Positions 31,351 to 41,260 of a stretch of 58,238 nt of DNA are shown here, in pieces. The notes below the pieces were generated by a model that did no database searches, was not told the DNA's origin, and saw only the letters and a list, made by a program, of their open reading frames with translations. Positions within the stretch are counted from its first letter, which is position 1, and the number at the start of each line of letters is the position of its first letter. Position numbers and translations under genes: made by a program. Origin of the DNA: a virus; IMG/VR virus record IMGVR_UViG_3300050343_000240, positions 1 through 58,238 of that record; one strand, given 5' to 3'.

Positions 31351-31709
31351 TGGCTAAGATAAGTACTTATGCAAAAGATACCCTAGTACAAGAAACTGAT
31401 AAATGGATTGGAACGGATGGCCCTACTGGGATAACTAAAAACTTTAGTCCTGACGCTTTACTTGATTATTATGTAGATAATGGAAAGATAGGTGTTGGAG
31501 CTATTGAAGTTGGTGATACTGCAAGTAGACCAACGGCACCTCCAGAACTTTTTGAAGGTTTAACAAGATACAATACAGACACAAAAAAAATAGAAATATA
31601 TAATAGTTTTGGCTGGTATAATATGGGACCAGAATATCGAGCAGGTGCAGATTCAATAATATTAACTTCAGATTCAACAACATATAAAATAAGCGAAAGA
31701 ACACACTAA
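31350..31709 (+). CDS. Tail-fibre-associated protein
   Basis: A 119-residue protein starting MAKISTYAKDTLVQETDKWIG. It resembles the N-terminal adaptor segments of phage tail fibres, with a beta-rich fold and the motif RYNTDTKKIEIYNSFGWY typical of fibre proteins. Its TAATG overlap with the holin and its position just before the large fibre suggest it belongs to the fibre complex. Confidence 0.65.
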   Translation: MAKISTYAKDTLVQETDKWIGTDGPTGITKNFSPDALLDYYVDNGKIGVGAIEVGDTASRPTAPPELFEGLTRYNTDTKKIEIYNSFGWYNMGPEYRAGADSIILTSDSTTYKISERTH

Positions 31710-31710
31710 A

Positions 31711-34700
31711 ATGGCAAAACAAGTAATCAATATAGGCGCAATCGCAAATGACGGAACTGGCGATCCCGTAAGAACTGCGTTTGATAAATCTAATGATAAC
31801 TTTACAGAGTTATATGGTAAACCAGATTTATCTTTATCAGCTAATACTTTAACACTAACAAGAGCAGATGGATCGACAGATACTGTTGATTTATCTATTT
31901 ATTTAGATGAAGATTCTAGATCTATATCGAGTGGTACAGTAAATGAATCAGGTATAGTAACATTTATAAGAGATGACGCCTCAACGTTTACACTTGATTT
32001 GTCAGCTTTATTACTTGTAACTAGTGTAAACAATCAAGTTGGAGCAGTAGTTTTAGATGCTGACGATATTAATGATGCATCCACAACAAATAAATTTACC
32101 ACTGCTGAAGATATTTCTAAATTATCAGGTATTGAAGAAAACGCAGACATAACAGATACGACAAATGTAACTGCGTCTGGTGCTTTAATGGATTCTGAAG
32201 TAACAGACCTTGCTGGTATTAAAGCAATAACCATTTCAACATTACAGCCAAAGCCTTCAGAAGGAGCGTTTGCAAACGGCGATAAAACTAAATTAGATGG
32301 TGTTGAAGAAAATGCAGATGTTACTGATACAAATAACGTAACTGCCGCTGGGGCCTTGATGGATTCAGAAGTAGTTAACTTATCGCAAGTAAAAGCATTT
32401 GATTCTTCAGACTATGCAACCGCAGCTCAGGGAACTTTAGCTGATAGTGCTCAACAGCCGCTAGCGGAGGGTGCATTCGTAGATGGTGATAAAACTAAAT
32501 TGGATAGCATAGAAGCGAATGCGGATGCAACAGATGCAGCTAGCGTAACTGCTGCCGGAGCATTAATGGATTCTGAAGTAACTGATTTAACTGGTATTAA
32601 AGGGGTTACAGTTTCTACTTTGCAAGTAAAACCATCAGAAGGTGCTTTTACGGATGGTGATAAAACAAAGCTAAATAGTATAGAATCAGGTGCTGAAGTT
32701 AATCGTACTGATGGAGCAATTAGAGATATAGTTGGAGGAATGTTAGGTGGTACTGAAACAGGAATTTCAGTAACTTACCAAAATGGCACTGGTGATATTG
32801 ATTTTGTGGTTGAGTCACAAACAGACGAAAACTTCACGACTGCGGATCACTCTAAATTGAATGGTATTGAAGTGGGTGCAGAAGTAAACACTGTTGATTC
32901 AGTTAATACTCAAACAGGTGCAGTTGTACTTGATTCAGATGATATTTCTGAAGGAACAACAAATAGATATGATCAAACAGTCAGTTTGGCAGCAGGTACG
33001 AATATAACAGTTACTGGGACATATCCTTCATTTACAATTGAATCGGCAAATACAAATACACAGTTATCTACCGAAGAAGTTCAGGATATTGTTGGCGCTA
33101 TGTTCACAGGTAATACACAAACAGGCATAACAGTAACATATCAAGACGATGATGGAACCATAGATTTATCTACAAGCATTGGCGATATTACTGAAGTACT
33201 TGTTGGCGGAGGTTTAGTGGGAGGAGGTACTACTGGTTCAGTCACTATTACACACGAAGATACCTCAGGACAGGCATCTGTAAATAATTCTGGCAGAACC
33301 TACATTCAAGGCGTAACTCTTGACGATTATGGGCATGTCACAGGTTTAACCTCTGCAACTGAATCGGTTAGCAACACGGATACTAATTATTTCTTAGATG
33401 GTATTACTAAATCCGGTAATGTTTTAACTTTTAGCGTTAGTGGGGCTACAAACCAAACATATACTTTTGGTTCTAATGCTTTTACGTCTACAGCAATTCC
33501 TACAAACAATAGTGACCTTCCAAATGGTGCTGGTTATGCAACAACAGCAGAAGTAAATACAGCAATAAGCAATGTGATTGATACTGCTCCAGCTAATTTA
33601 GATACTCTTAATGAGTTAGCTGCGGCTTTAGGTGATGATGCAAACTTTGCATCTACAGTAACAACAGCTTTAGCTGGTAAACAAGCTGTAGGAACTTACA
33701 ACACAATAATAGGTACTGATACGGACATTAACACTTCTGGTTCTACCATTGTTGATAATATAAATGTTACGGACGGAGTTATTACTTCAATGGGCACCAG
33801 AGTTTTAACATTAGCGGATCTTGGCTATACAGGGGCTACTAACGCAAATAATTATTCTCACCCAACTTTTAACGGTGATGACTTTTCAATTGATACCGGC
33901 GCTTTAACTGGGGCTACTGTTATTAGTGATTTAGACATTAATATAACTACTAATTCTCAAGGTCATGTAACAGATACAAACGGAACTGTAGCAACTAGAA
34001 ATCTTACATTGGCTAATTTAGGATATACGGGAGCGACTAATGCAAACTATATTACTAATAATAATCAGTTAACAAATGGAGCAGGATATACAACAAACAC
34101 CGGAACCATCACAAGTGTATCCACTTCAGCGGGTTTAGATGGGGCTGCAACAAGTGGTGGAGTAACAATTTCTTTAGATTTATCAGAACTTACTGATATG
34201 ACAGCTGCAGTTAGTACAACTGTAGATGAGTTAATTTTATTGGACAACGGAGCAGAACGAAGAAAACGGTTTAGTGAAATATTTGGTTCTAATGCATATA
34301 ATAGTACCACTATACCCACAAATAATAATCAGCTTACAAACGGAGCTAGCTATTTAACAACTTCAGGAAAAGCTGCTGACTCTAACTTACTGGATGGATT
34401 AGACCTTCATACAGGTAGAAATAATGTGGCAAATAGAGTTGTTAGAACAAATGGTAGTGGATATGCAGAGTTTGGTTGGATTAATACAACATCTGGTAAT
34501 ACTACAAACACAATAACAGATATTTATGTAAACACAAATGATGGATATATAAGAAAAGCTACAGGTGCTCATTTTAGATCTCAAGTAACAGATGCATATT
34601 ACACAAACAATGCTGGTGATATTACTAATGTAACAGCTGGTGGTGGTTTGACTGGCGGTGGAACCTCAGGGTCTGTTACAGTAAGTCACAGTAACACTTC

Positions 34701-35367
34701 GTCACAAGCATCGGTTAACAATTCGGGGCGTACATATATTCAAGATATAAGTTTAGATACTTACGGTCATATTACATCTATAACCTCTGCGACAGAAACA
34801 GTAGTAAATACAGACACAAATACTACATATTCAGCAGATGGAAATTATGGGATGACATTAAGCGGTACTGCATTCAGATTAGAAAATGACCGAAGAAGAA
34901 ATTCAACTTCTACGGATGTTCATACTGGTAATACGCATGATTATACTTTCTATGATGCTTCTCACGGTATTAGATGGTACACAGCGGGTGCAGAAGAAAT
35001 GCGACTTGAAAATGACGGTGATCTACACGTAGACGGGGATGTAATTGCGTTTTCAACTACCGTATCTGATGAAAGATTAAAAGATAATATTATTACTATT
35101 GACAGCGCACTCGATAAAGTTGAAGCTTTAAGAGGTGTGTCATATACGTGGAACGAGGGAAATAGAAAAGGTAAATCTGAAATAGGTGTTATTGCACAGG
35201 AAGTTGAAAAGGTATTTCCCGATATAGTGCATGATAAAAAATTACCTTTTGTAAATGATAAAGAATATAAGACTGTAGATTATGAAAAATTAACAGCAGT
35301 ACTTATCGAAGCCGTTAAAGAATTATCACAAGAAGTAAAAGAATTAAAAAAACAAATAAATGGCTAA
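31711..35367 (+). CDS. Tail fibre with C-terminal S74 intramolecular chaperone
   Basis: A 1218-residue fibre. The N-terminal part carries three copies of a KLxGIEENADxTDTxxV/AAGALMDSEV repeat (about residues 130-330). A Gly/Thr/Asn-rich beta shaft with repeated GGGLTGGGTSGSVTVSHxxTS blocks follows. The last 110 residues are a Peptidase_S74 chaperone domain beginning at SDERLKDN, the self-cleavage site, and ending in a coiled coil. The chaperone trimerises the fibre and is then released. It is the likely receptor-binding protein. The stop overlaps the next start. Confidence 0.9.
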   Translation: MAKQVINIGAIANDGTGDPVRTAFDKSNDNFTELYGKPDLSLSANTLTLTRADGSTDTVDLSIYLDEDSRSISSGTVNESGIVTFIRDDASTFTLDLSALLLVTSVNNQVGAVVLDADDINDASTTNKFTTAEDISKLSGIEENADITDTTNVTASGALMDSEVTDLAGIKAITISTLQPKPSEGAFANGDKTKLDGVEENADVTDTNNVTAAGALMDSEVVNLSQVKAFDSSDYATAAQGTLADSAQQPLAEGAFVDGDKTKLDSIEANADATDAASVTAAGALMDSEVTDLTGIKGVTVSTLQVKPSEGAFTDGDKTKLNSIESGAEVNRTDGAIRDIVGGMLGGTETGISVTYQNGTGDIDFVVESQTDENFTTADHSKLNGIEVGAEVNTVDSVNTQTGAVVLDSDDISEGTTNRYDQTVSLAAGTNITVTGTYPSFTIESANTNTQLSTEEVQDIVGAMFTGNTQTGITVTYQDDDGTIDLSTSIGDITEVLVGGGLVGGGTTGSVTITHEDTSGQASVNNSGRTYIQGVTLDDYGHVTGLTSATESVSNTDTNYFLDGITKSGNVLTFSVSGATNQTYTFGSNAFTSTAIPTNNSDLPNGAGYATTAEVNTAISNVIDTAPANLDTLNELAAALGDDANFASTVTTALAGKQAVGTYNTIIGTDTDINTSGSTIVDNINVTDGVITSMGTRVLTLADLGYTGATNANNYSHPTFNGDDFSIDTGALTGATVISDLDINITTNSQGHVTDTNGTVATRNLTLANLGYTGATNANYITNNNQLTNGAGYTTNTGTITSVSTSAGLDGAATSGGVTISLDLSELTDMTAAVSTTVDELILLDNGAERRKRFSEIFGSNAYNSTTIPTNNNQLTNGASYLTTSGKAADSNLLDGLDLHTGRNNVANRVVRTNGSGYAEFGWINTTSGNTTNTITDIYVNTNDGYIRKATGAHFRSQVTDAYYTNNAGDITNVTAGGGLTGGGTSGSVTVSHSNTSSQASVNNSGRTYIQDISLDTYGHITSITSATETVVNTDTNTTYSADGNYGMTLSGTAFRLENDRRRNSTSTDVHTGNTHDYTFYDASHGIRWYTAGAEEMRLENDGDLHVDGDVIAFSTTVSDERLKDNIITIDSALDKVEALRGVSYTWNEGNRKGKSEIGVIAQEVEKVFPDIVHDKKLPFVNDKEYKTVDYEKLTAVLIEAVKELSQEVKELKKQING

Positions 35368-35908
35368 AGCAAGACAAGAACATATTAGTATTCAAACGTA
35401 TAATTCAGACACGCCTCAAGGATGGGAAGTGTTAAAAGGGTTCGAAAATTACTATATAGATGAAAATGATAAAAAAATATCTATTTCTGAAGGTATTAAT
35501 TTTAACTTATCCCATATACTAAGCGAAGAGGATTGGATTAGATTTGGATTTTACCCATACGTAGAGCCTGAGCATAATACATCTATTGAAAAAGTAGATA
35601 GTATTGAGTTTGATGAAGATAATTTAATATATAATGCAGTAATTGCAAAAAAAGAGTGGTATGAAAGTTTACCTAGCATGAAAACTAGAAAAATTTCTAG
35701 CATTAAAAATTCATATAATCAAATACTATCACAAACAGATTGGATAATTATTAGAAATATAGAATTAGGAGTTGCAACAGATCAGTCTATTTTAGATGAA
35801 AGAGCGGCATTACGAGTGAAGTGTGCTACTCAAGAATCAGAAATAAATGCTCTTACAACAATAGAAGATGTAGTATTATATGAATTACCAGAACCTGAAT
35901 TAGTATAA
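35360..35908 (+). CDS. Tail-fibre assembly / fibre-associated protein
   Basis: A 182-residue protein. The C-terminal segment SQTDWIIIRNIELGVATDQSILDER matches the pattern of tail-fibre assembly chaperones and related fibre proteins (TDW, then ELG, then a helix). It overlaps the fibre gene by 8 bases, so it probably acts on that fibre. Confidence 0.65.
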   Translation: MAKARQEHISIQTYNSDTPQGWEVLKGFENYYIDENDKKISISEGINFNLSHILSEEDWIRFGFYPYVEPEHNTSIEKVDSIEFDEDNLIYNAVIAKKEWYESLPSMKTRKISSIKNSYNQILSQTDWIIIRNIELGVATDQSILDERAALRVKCATQESEINALTTIEDVVLYELPEPELV

Positions 35909-35912
35909 TAAT

Positions 35913-37700
35913 ATGGCATTACAATCAAGTGGACAAATAGATATAAGTGATATTAAAGCTGAGTTAGGCAGCACAAGCGGTTCACTACGCACATTATCAG
36001 CAGCTGCGGGCTTAACATCACCTGATGCTATGAGTGAATTTTATGGTTATTCATCTTTTGTAGAACCAGATGAATATTTGAATATTTCAAACTGGACAGG
36101 AAATGGTGGCACAAAAAGTATTACAGGTAAGATAGGCCAATCAGCGGAATTTAATGGGAGTAGTAGTAGAATAAATTTACCTAATAATCCTATAAACGGA
36201 AAAACAAGTGTTAGTGCAGCTTTTTGGTTAAATTCAGCCAATCCGACCAGAGCAGTTCATCAATATTTACTTAGTTTTGTTAATTCAATTTCGGGGTGGG
36301 AAGGGGTTGGTATAAGACTCACTGGAACTCCTGGTAAAATTGGTATTGTTAGGGCAAAAAGCGGGGCTGTAACAGTTGCGGAAAATAGCAGTTACACTGT
36401 AGTTGCAAATACATGGGTTCACGTAGCGGTAACATGTTCGCAGTCCCAAGCAAAGATTTATATAAATGGTAGTTTAGATTCTACACATTCTGTATCAGGA
36501 TTTACTACTAATAATACAGGCTCGTTTGACATAGGTATGAATCAATACAACGCGTCGACAACTCAAGCTTTTTTTCACGGTGAACTTGATGAAATTTATG
36601 TTTACGGAGATATATTGTCGTCAACAGAAGTTGGGTATATATATAATAATACAACAGCTTCTATACCATCTGACAATTTGTTGGCCTATTATAAATTTAA
36701 TGGTAATGCAGAAGACGAACAAGGTAGCTATGACGGAACACCTACAAACGTAGGTTTTGTAGGTATGAAATTTCAACCTGATTTAGTTTGGATAAAAGGC
36801 CTTGATAATACTTGGGATCATTTAGTATTTGATGTAACTAGGGGCGGAAATAAATATTTAAAAGCAAACGAAACAAGTGCTGAATCAGGCGTAGCAAATT
36901 GGATTAGTTATCCAAGTGGGGGATTTAAGTTAACTAGCGTAGGGGGAGCCGTAAACCAAAACGGAGAAAAATTTGTTAGTTATAATTTTAAGGCGGGAGG
37001 AACTGCTTCCGCTAACAATAATGGGGTAACATCAGGAAGCGTAACTGCGGTGACTTCAACAGTATCTGCTAATGTTGGAGCAGGGTTTTCTATTAATAAA
37101 TTTACTACACCTTCAAGCGGATTTCCATCTTGGGGGCACGGATTATCATCAGCACCCGAACTAATAGCAGTGAAGGCAACAGGTCTAACGCAAAATTGGG
37201 CTGTTTATGCTCCTTCATTATTAGGTCAAAAAGCTGCACAATTCAATACGAGTTCAGCATTTACTGCTTATTCCCCTAATATTATAAGCGTAAATAGTAG
37301 TAAAATTGATTTAGGTCGTTCAGGGTATGGATTAAGTGGTAATTCAGAGTACATCGCCTACTGCTTTCACTCTGTTCCTGGGCTTAGTAAAATAGGAACC
37401 TATGTAGGCAACGGTTCATTAACTGGGCCTACTGTTACAACAGGTTTTAAACCACGTTTTCTTATTTTAAAATCAACTTCTCATACGGGTCATTGGGTCT
37501 TGATGGATGCAGTAAGAGAAGCTGGTCGTAATGACATATTATACGCTTACACACTTTTTAGTATATCTAGCTATGCTTCAATTGATGGTTACCCTGGTAC
37601 CAAATTTATACAACTTAATTCTAATGGTTTTCAACTTAAAACTAATTCTACTTCTTTTAACGGAAATGCAAGAAGCTATATGTATTATGCAGTAGCATAA
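35913..37700 (+). CDS. LamG-domain tail adhesin
   Basis: A 595-residue protein. The N terminus (MALQSSGQIDISDIKAELG and then LRTLSAAAG) is a recurrent phage tail-protein leader. Residues about 70-245 form a LamG/concanavalin-like jellyroll (GQSAEFNGSSSRI, WVHVAVTCS, GELDEIYVYG), often used to bind glycans. The C-terminal half, with FQPDLVWIKG, YNFKAGG and FKPRFLILKS repeats, is a module common in marine phage tail proteins. It is probably a second receptor-binding appendage. Confidence 0.8.
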   Translation: MALQSSGQIDISDIKAELGSTSGSLRTLSAAAGLTSPDAMSEFYGYSSFVEPDEYLNISNWTGNGGTKSITGKIGQSAEFNGSSSRINLPNNPINGKTSVSAAFWLNSANPTRAVHQYLLSFVNSISGWEGVGIRLTGTPGKIGIVRAKSGAVTVAENSSYTVVANTWVHVAVTCSQSQAKIYINGSLDSTHSVSGFTTNNTGSFDIGMNQYNASTTQAFFHGELDEIYVYGDILSSTEVGYIYNNTTASIPSDNLLAYYKFNGNAEDEQGSYDGTPTNVGFVGMKFQPDLVWIKGLDNTWDHLVFDVTRGGNKYLKANETSAESGVANWISYPSGGFKLTSVGGAVNQNGEKFVSYNFKAGGTASANNNGVTSGSVTAVTSTVSANVGAGFSINKFTTPSSGFPSWGHGLSSAPELIAVKATGLTQNWAVYAPSLLGQKAAQFNTSSAFTAYSPNIISVNSSKIDLGRSGYGLSGNSEYIAYCFHSVPGLSKIGTYVGNGSLTGPTVTTGFKPRFLILKSTSHTGHWVLMDAVREAGRNDILYAYTLFSISSYASIDGYPGTKFIQLNSNGFQLKTNSTSFNGNARSYMYYAVA

Positions 37701-37790
37701 AATAATGAAACAATTGAATATATATTTATTCAACGCAATAATTATTAAATTTATGTAATATATATTATAATCTAATTAAATACTTTAAAT
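37701..37790 (+). promoter_or_regulatory. Intergenic gap before the packaging genes
   Basis: A 90-base AT-rich gap between the adhesin and the packaging/head genes. It contains a weak inverted repeat (TTGAATA and TATTCAA near 37714) and the stretch TATATATTATAATC, which could be a late promoter -10 region. No -33/-35 box was identified. Confidence 0.35.
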
Positions 37791-38042
37791 ATGAAAAATC
37801 AAATTAAAACAGAAGAGCTCGCTGAGCTTAAAAAATTATTAACTGCATTAAAAACAATACAAGATCAATTAGGTTTAATTGAAATACAAAAGCACACACT
37901 TTTGCATAAGTATGAATCAGTTAATCAAGAATTAAATAAACTTAAATCTGAATTACAAGAATTTTATGGTAATGTTAATATTAACATAGAAGAAGGTAGT
38001 TACGAAAAAATCAAAGAAGATGAATCTGATACGAAAAATTAG
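37791..38042 (+). CDS. Coiled-coil hypothetical protein
   Basis: An 83-residue, almost entirely coiled-coil protein (heptad Leu/Ile from residue 8 to 60), with an acidic end. It overlaps the next gene by 23 bases and lies at the start of the packaging operon. Function unknown. Confidence 0.65.
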   Translation: MKNQIKTEELAELKKLLTALKTIQDQLGLIEIQKHTLLHKYESVNQELNKLKSELQEFYGNVNINIEEGSYEKIKEDESDTKN

Positions 38043-38241
38043 TATTGGTCGTGACTATAAAAACGACGCTATGCACTATGCTGTAGGACAAGAAGTATAC
38101 GGTGGGCATACTATATGCGACATATTAGAAAAAGAAGAAAACTACGTTGTATACATAGAAAAAAATAAAGAAGTGTTACCATGGAAATCTTTTAATAAGA
38201 ACATGGCTATAAGTGTTGAATTTAATTTGAATTATGAATAG
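38020..38241 (+). CDS. Conserved small phage protein
   Basis: A 73-residue protein starting MNLIRKISIGRDYKNDAM. The pattern DYKNAMHYxVGQ and the ending WKSFNKNMAISVEFN recur in marine phages. Overlaps both neighbours. Function unknown. Confidence 0.75.
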   Translation: MNLIRKISIGRDYKNDAMHYAVGQEVYGGHTICDILEKEENYVVYIEKNKEVLPWKSFNKNMAISVEFNLNYE

Positions 38242-38830
38242 TATTTATTCTTTTATAATAAAACCAAAAGAAAACAGATACAATAATACAAAGAAAATAC
38301 AAAACAAAAACTTAATACTTAATACTTCAATAGAAGACCATAAGTTTGTTAGCAGAAATGCTATTGTTGTGTCGGTACCAAAAGCTTTTAAAACAAATAT
38401 AAAAGTAGGTGATGAAATAATAGTGCATCATAATACGTTTAGAAGATTCTATGATGTACGTGGTAATGAAAAAGATAGTTCAAATTATTTTAGAGATAAT
38501 TTATATTTCTGTTACATAGATCAAATATTTTTATATAAGCAGAATAACGAATGGAAAGCTACAGATGGTTTTTGCTTCGTACAGCCAATTAAAAAACAAA
38601 TTGATACTATCATATCAGAAGATACTGAAGAGCCCTTAAAAGGCTTTATAACGCACTCAGATGGCGTGTATAGCAAAAATACTTTAGTAGGTTTTTCACC
38701 AGAGTCAGAATATGAATTTATTATAGACAAAAAACGTTTATACAGAGTACCAATTAAATCTATTACTATTAAATATGACATCAAAGGAACAGAAGAATCG
38801 TATAATCCAGTCTGGGTACAAAGCAGTTGA
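38234..38830 (+). CDS. Possible GroES-fold protein upstream of terminase
   Basis: A 198-residue protein whose N-terminal half has a chaperonin-10-like pattern: FIIKPKENRY, an intervening loop, NAIVVSVPKA, then IKVGDEIIVHHN. The C-terminal half is beta-rich with FCFVQPI near residue 118. It overlaps the 92-residue gene in front of the terminase by 56 bases. The fold assignment is by eye; it could also be an unrelated beta-barrel protein. Confidence 0.45.
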   Translation: MNSIYSFIIKPKENRYNNTKKIQNKNLILNTSIEDHKFVSRNAIVVSVPKAFKTNIKVGDEIIVHHNTFRRFYDVRGNEKDSSNYFRDNLYFCYIDQIFLYKQNNEWKATDGFCFVQPIKKQIDTIISEDTEEPLKGFITHSDGVYSKNTLVGFSPESEYEFIIDKKRLYRVPIKSITIKYDIKGTEESYNPVWVQSS

Positions 38831-39053
38831 AGAACTTATAAAAGTAGCAGAAGAAGAAATTATTGTTGATGGTGGCGAAGATGAGCTTGCTGCTGATAGA
38901 TTAAAGAATGCTGCCGCTACGAAAAAGCTTGCGATATTCGATGCATTTGAAATATTAAATAGAATAGATGCTGAAAAAGCAATGCTTGAAAACAAACCTG
39001 TTAAAAAAGAAGAAAAGTCATTTGGTGGGTTTGCAGAAAAAAGATCTAAGTAA
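38775..39053 (+). CDS. Possible small terminase subunit
   Basis: A 92-residue helical, acidic protein immediately upstream of the large terminase, whose start overlaps its stop by one base. Position and helical composition fit a small terminase or packaging co-factor, but no HTH is visible. Confidence 0.5.
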   Translation: MTSKEQKNRIIQSGYKAVEELIKVAEEEIIVDGGEDELAADRLKNAAATKKLAIFDAFEILNRIDAEKAMLENKPVKKEEKSFGGFAEKRSK

Positions 39054-41260
39054 TGTACGAGCAAAAGCTATTAAAAATAGTTCAACCTATTAAATTAACC
39101 ACAATAGATAGACTTAATAGAAGTAAGTCGTGGAAATATGGTTATGATAAAGAGCATGATGTTGTTGTTATAAGTAAGACTGGTAAAATTGGTGAAATAT
39201 ATCAATTACAAAATTTAAAAATAGCATTGCCAAAAGCTAACGACGTTCAGAATACTAATAACAAATGGGAACCAATCGAATATCCTAAAGAATTAAAAAG
39301 TATTAAAACTATTTTTGATTGGGAAAAATACTCTGAAGAATTTAAAAACAAATGGTATGCATATATTGATAAAGAATTTACCAGACGCGAAGAAGGATAT
39401 TGGTTCAATAACAAGAATATACCTACTTATGTTACTGGTTCTCACTATATGTACTTGCAGTGGACCAAGATTGATGTTGGGAAGCCAGACTTCAGAGAGG
39501 CTAATAGACTGTTCTTCATTTTTTGGGAAGCATGCAAGGCGGACAAACGTTGTTACGGAATGTGTTATCTTAAAAACCGTAGATCCGGATTTAGTTTCAT
39601 GTCTTCGAGTGAAACCATCAATCAGGCTACAATTACTTCAGACTCACGCTTCGGGATATTGTCCAAATCTGGATCTGATGCTAAGAAGATGTTTACCGAT
39701 AAAGTCGTACCGATATCGCTCAATCTACCGTTCTTCTTTAAGCCAATACAAGACGGAATGGATAGGCCGAAATCGGAGCTCGCGTACAGAGTCCCAGCGT
39801 CCAAGCTTACCAAGAAATCCATTACCTCAACCAGCGAAGAAAAAATTCTCGAAGGGCTCGACACGACAATAGACTGGAAAAATACTGGAGACAACAGTTA
39901 TGATGGTGAGAAACTTAGGTTATTAGTACATGATGAATCTGGTAAATGGGAAAAACCAGATAACATATTAAATAACTGGAGAGTAACGAAAACAACATTA
40001 AGATTAGGTAGCAGGATCATAGGTAAATGTATGATGGGTTCTACCTCAAATGCTTTAGATAAAGGCGGCGAAAATTTTAAAAAATTATATAAAGCATCAG
40101 ATGTCACAAAAAGAAATCGCAATGGCCAGACTAGCTCGGGATTATATAGTTTGTTCATACCTATGGAATGGAACTACGAAGGATACATTGATTCTTTTGG
40201 ATACCCTGTATTCGATACACCAGCAGAACCCGTCATTGGAAATGATAAAGAGTATATTGATATTGGAGTAATTGAGTTTTGGGAAAATGAAGCAGATGGT
40301 TTAAAAAATGATAAAAACGGTTTAAACGAATTCTATAGACAATTTCCTAGAACTGAAGAGCATGCCTTTAGAGATGAAAGTAAAAACAGTATATTTAATT
40401 TAACAAAAATATACGAGCAGATAGATTACAACGATGGTACTTTAGCAACCGGCGCTGTAATTAAAGGTAACTTCCAATGGGAAAACGGTATCAAAGATAC
40501 TAAAGTAATATTCTACCCTAGTAAAGAAGGTAGATTTAATATTTCTTGGGTACCTAGTTTAAATTTACAAAACCGTGTAATAATAAAGAATGGAGCTAAG
40601 CATCCAGGAAATGAACACGTAGGAGCTTTTGGTTGTGACTCATACGATATATCGGGTACAACAGACGGCAATGGTTCTAAAGGTGCTTTGCATGGACTTA
40701 CTAAATTTAGTATGGAAAATGCACCACCTAATACATTTTTTTTAGAATACATAGCTAGACCGCAGACGGCTGAAATATTTTTTGAAGATGTACTTATGTC
40801 TTTAGTATTTTACGGAATGCCTTTACTTGCGGAAAACAATAAACCAAGACTATTATATTATTTAAAAAGAAGAGGTTACAGGGGTTACTCAATGAATAGA
40901 CCAGATAAGTTAATGAATAAATTATCTGTAACTGAAAAAGAAATTGGTGGTATGCCTAACTCGTCAGAGGATATAAAACAAGTTCATGCTGCTGCAATTG
41001 AAACATACATACAAAGTTATGTAGGTTTACAGGAAAATGGTGATTATGGAAATATATATTTTAATGACACCTTAAACGATTGGTCAAAATTTAATATTAA
41101 TAATAGAACGAAGTTTGATGCTTCGATTAGTTCAGGGCTAGCTATTATAGCTTGTAATAAACATTCATACCAACCTAAAATAAATACCACAAAAAAAGTA
41201 TTAGATTTTGGTTTTAAAAAATATGACAACCAAGGTAGTACTTCAAAAATAATAAAATAA
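39053..41260 (+). CDS. terL: Large terminase subunit
   Basis: A 735-residue packaging motor. A P-loop-like segment lies near residue 178 (CYLKNRRSGFSFMSSS), with a deviant KNRRSGFS Walker A of the kind seen in some terminases. The Walker B is LRLLVHDESG, about residues 288-297. The C-terminal nuclease has acidic segments such as GAFGCDSYDISG. The gene would cut and package concatemers into the prohead. A stretch at about 39460-39890, between Walker A and B, uses far more C/G-ending codons than the rest and leaves an overlapping frame open for 185 codons. Confidence 0.88.
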   Translation: MYEQKLLKIVQPIKLTTIDRLNRSKSWKYGYDKEHDVVVISKTGKIGEIYQLQNLKIALPKANDVQNTNNKWEPIEYPKELKSIKTIFDWEKYSEEFKNKWYAYIDKEFTRREEGYWFNNKNIPTYVTGSHYMYLQWTKIDVGKPDFREANRLFFIFWEACKADKRCYGMCYLKNRRSGFSFMSSSETINQATITSDSRFGILSKSGSDAKKMFTDKVVPISLNLPFFFKPIQDGMDRPKSELAYRVPASKLTKKSITSTSEEKILEGLDTTIDWKNTGDNSYDGEKLRLLVHDESGKWEKPDNILNNWRVTKTTLRLGSRIIGKCMMGSTSNALDKGGENFKKLYKASDVTKRNRNGQTSSGLYSLFIPMEWNYEGYIDSFGYPVFDTPAEPVIGNDKEYIDIGVIEFWENEADGLKNDKNGLNEFYRQFPRTEEHAFRDESKNSIFNLTKIYEQIDYNDGTLATGAVIKGNFQWENGIKDTKVIFYPSKEGRFNISWVPSLNLQNRVIIKNGAKHPGNEHVGAFGCDSYDISGTTDGNGSKGALHGLTKFSMENAPPNTFFLEYIARPQTAEIFFEDVLMSLVFYGMPLLAENNKPRLLYYLKRRGYRGYSMNRPDKLMNKLSVTEKEIGGMPNSSEDIKQVHAAAIETYIQSYVGLQENGDYGNIYFNDTLNDWSKFNINNRTKFDASISSGLAIIACNKHSYQPKINTTKKVLDFGFKKYDNQGSTSKIIK

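Noticed and set aside
32034-32700. Tandem repeats in the tail fibre as a phase-variation or CRISPR-like array
   Set aside because: They are diverged protein repeats in frame with the fibre, not identical DNA repeats.
39315-39872. Long overlapping open frame (185 codons) in the terminase gene
   Set aside because: It is a by-product of the C/G-ending codon stretch in the terminase; the translated sequence is Ser/Arg-rich without domain features.
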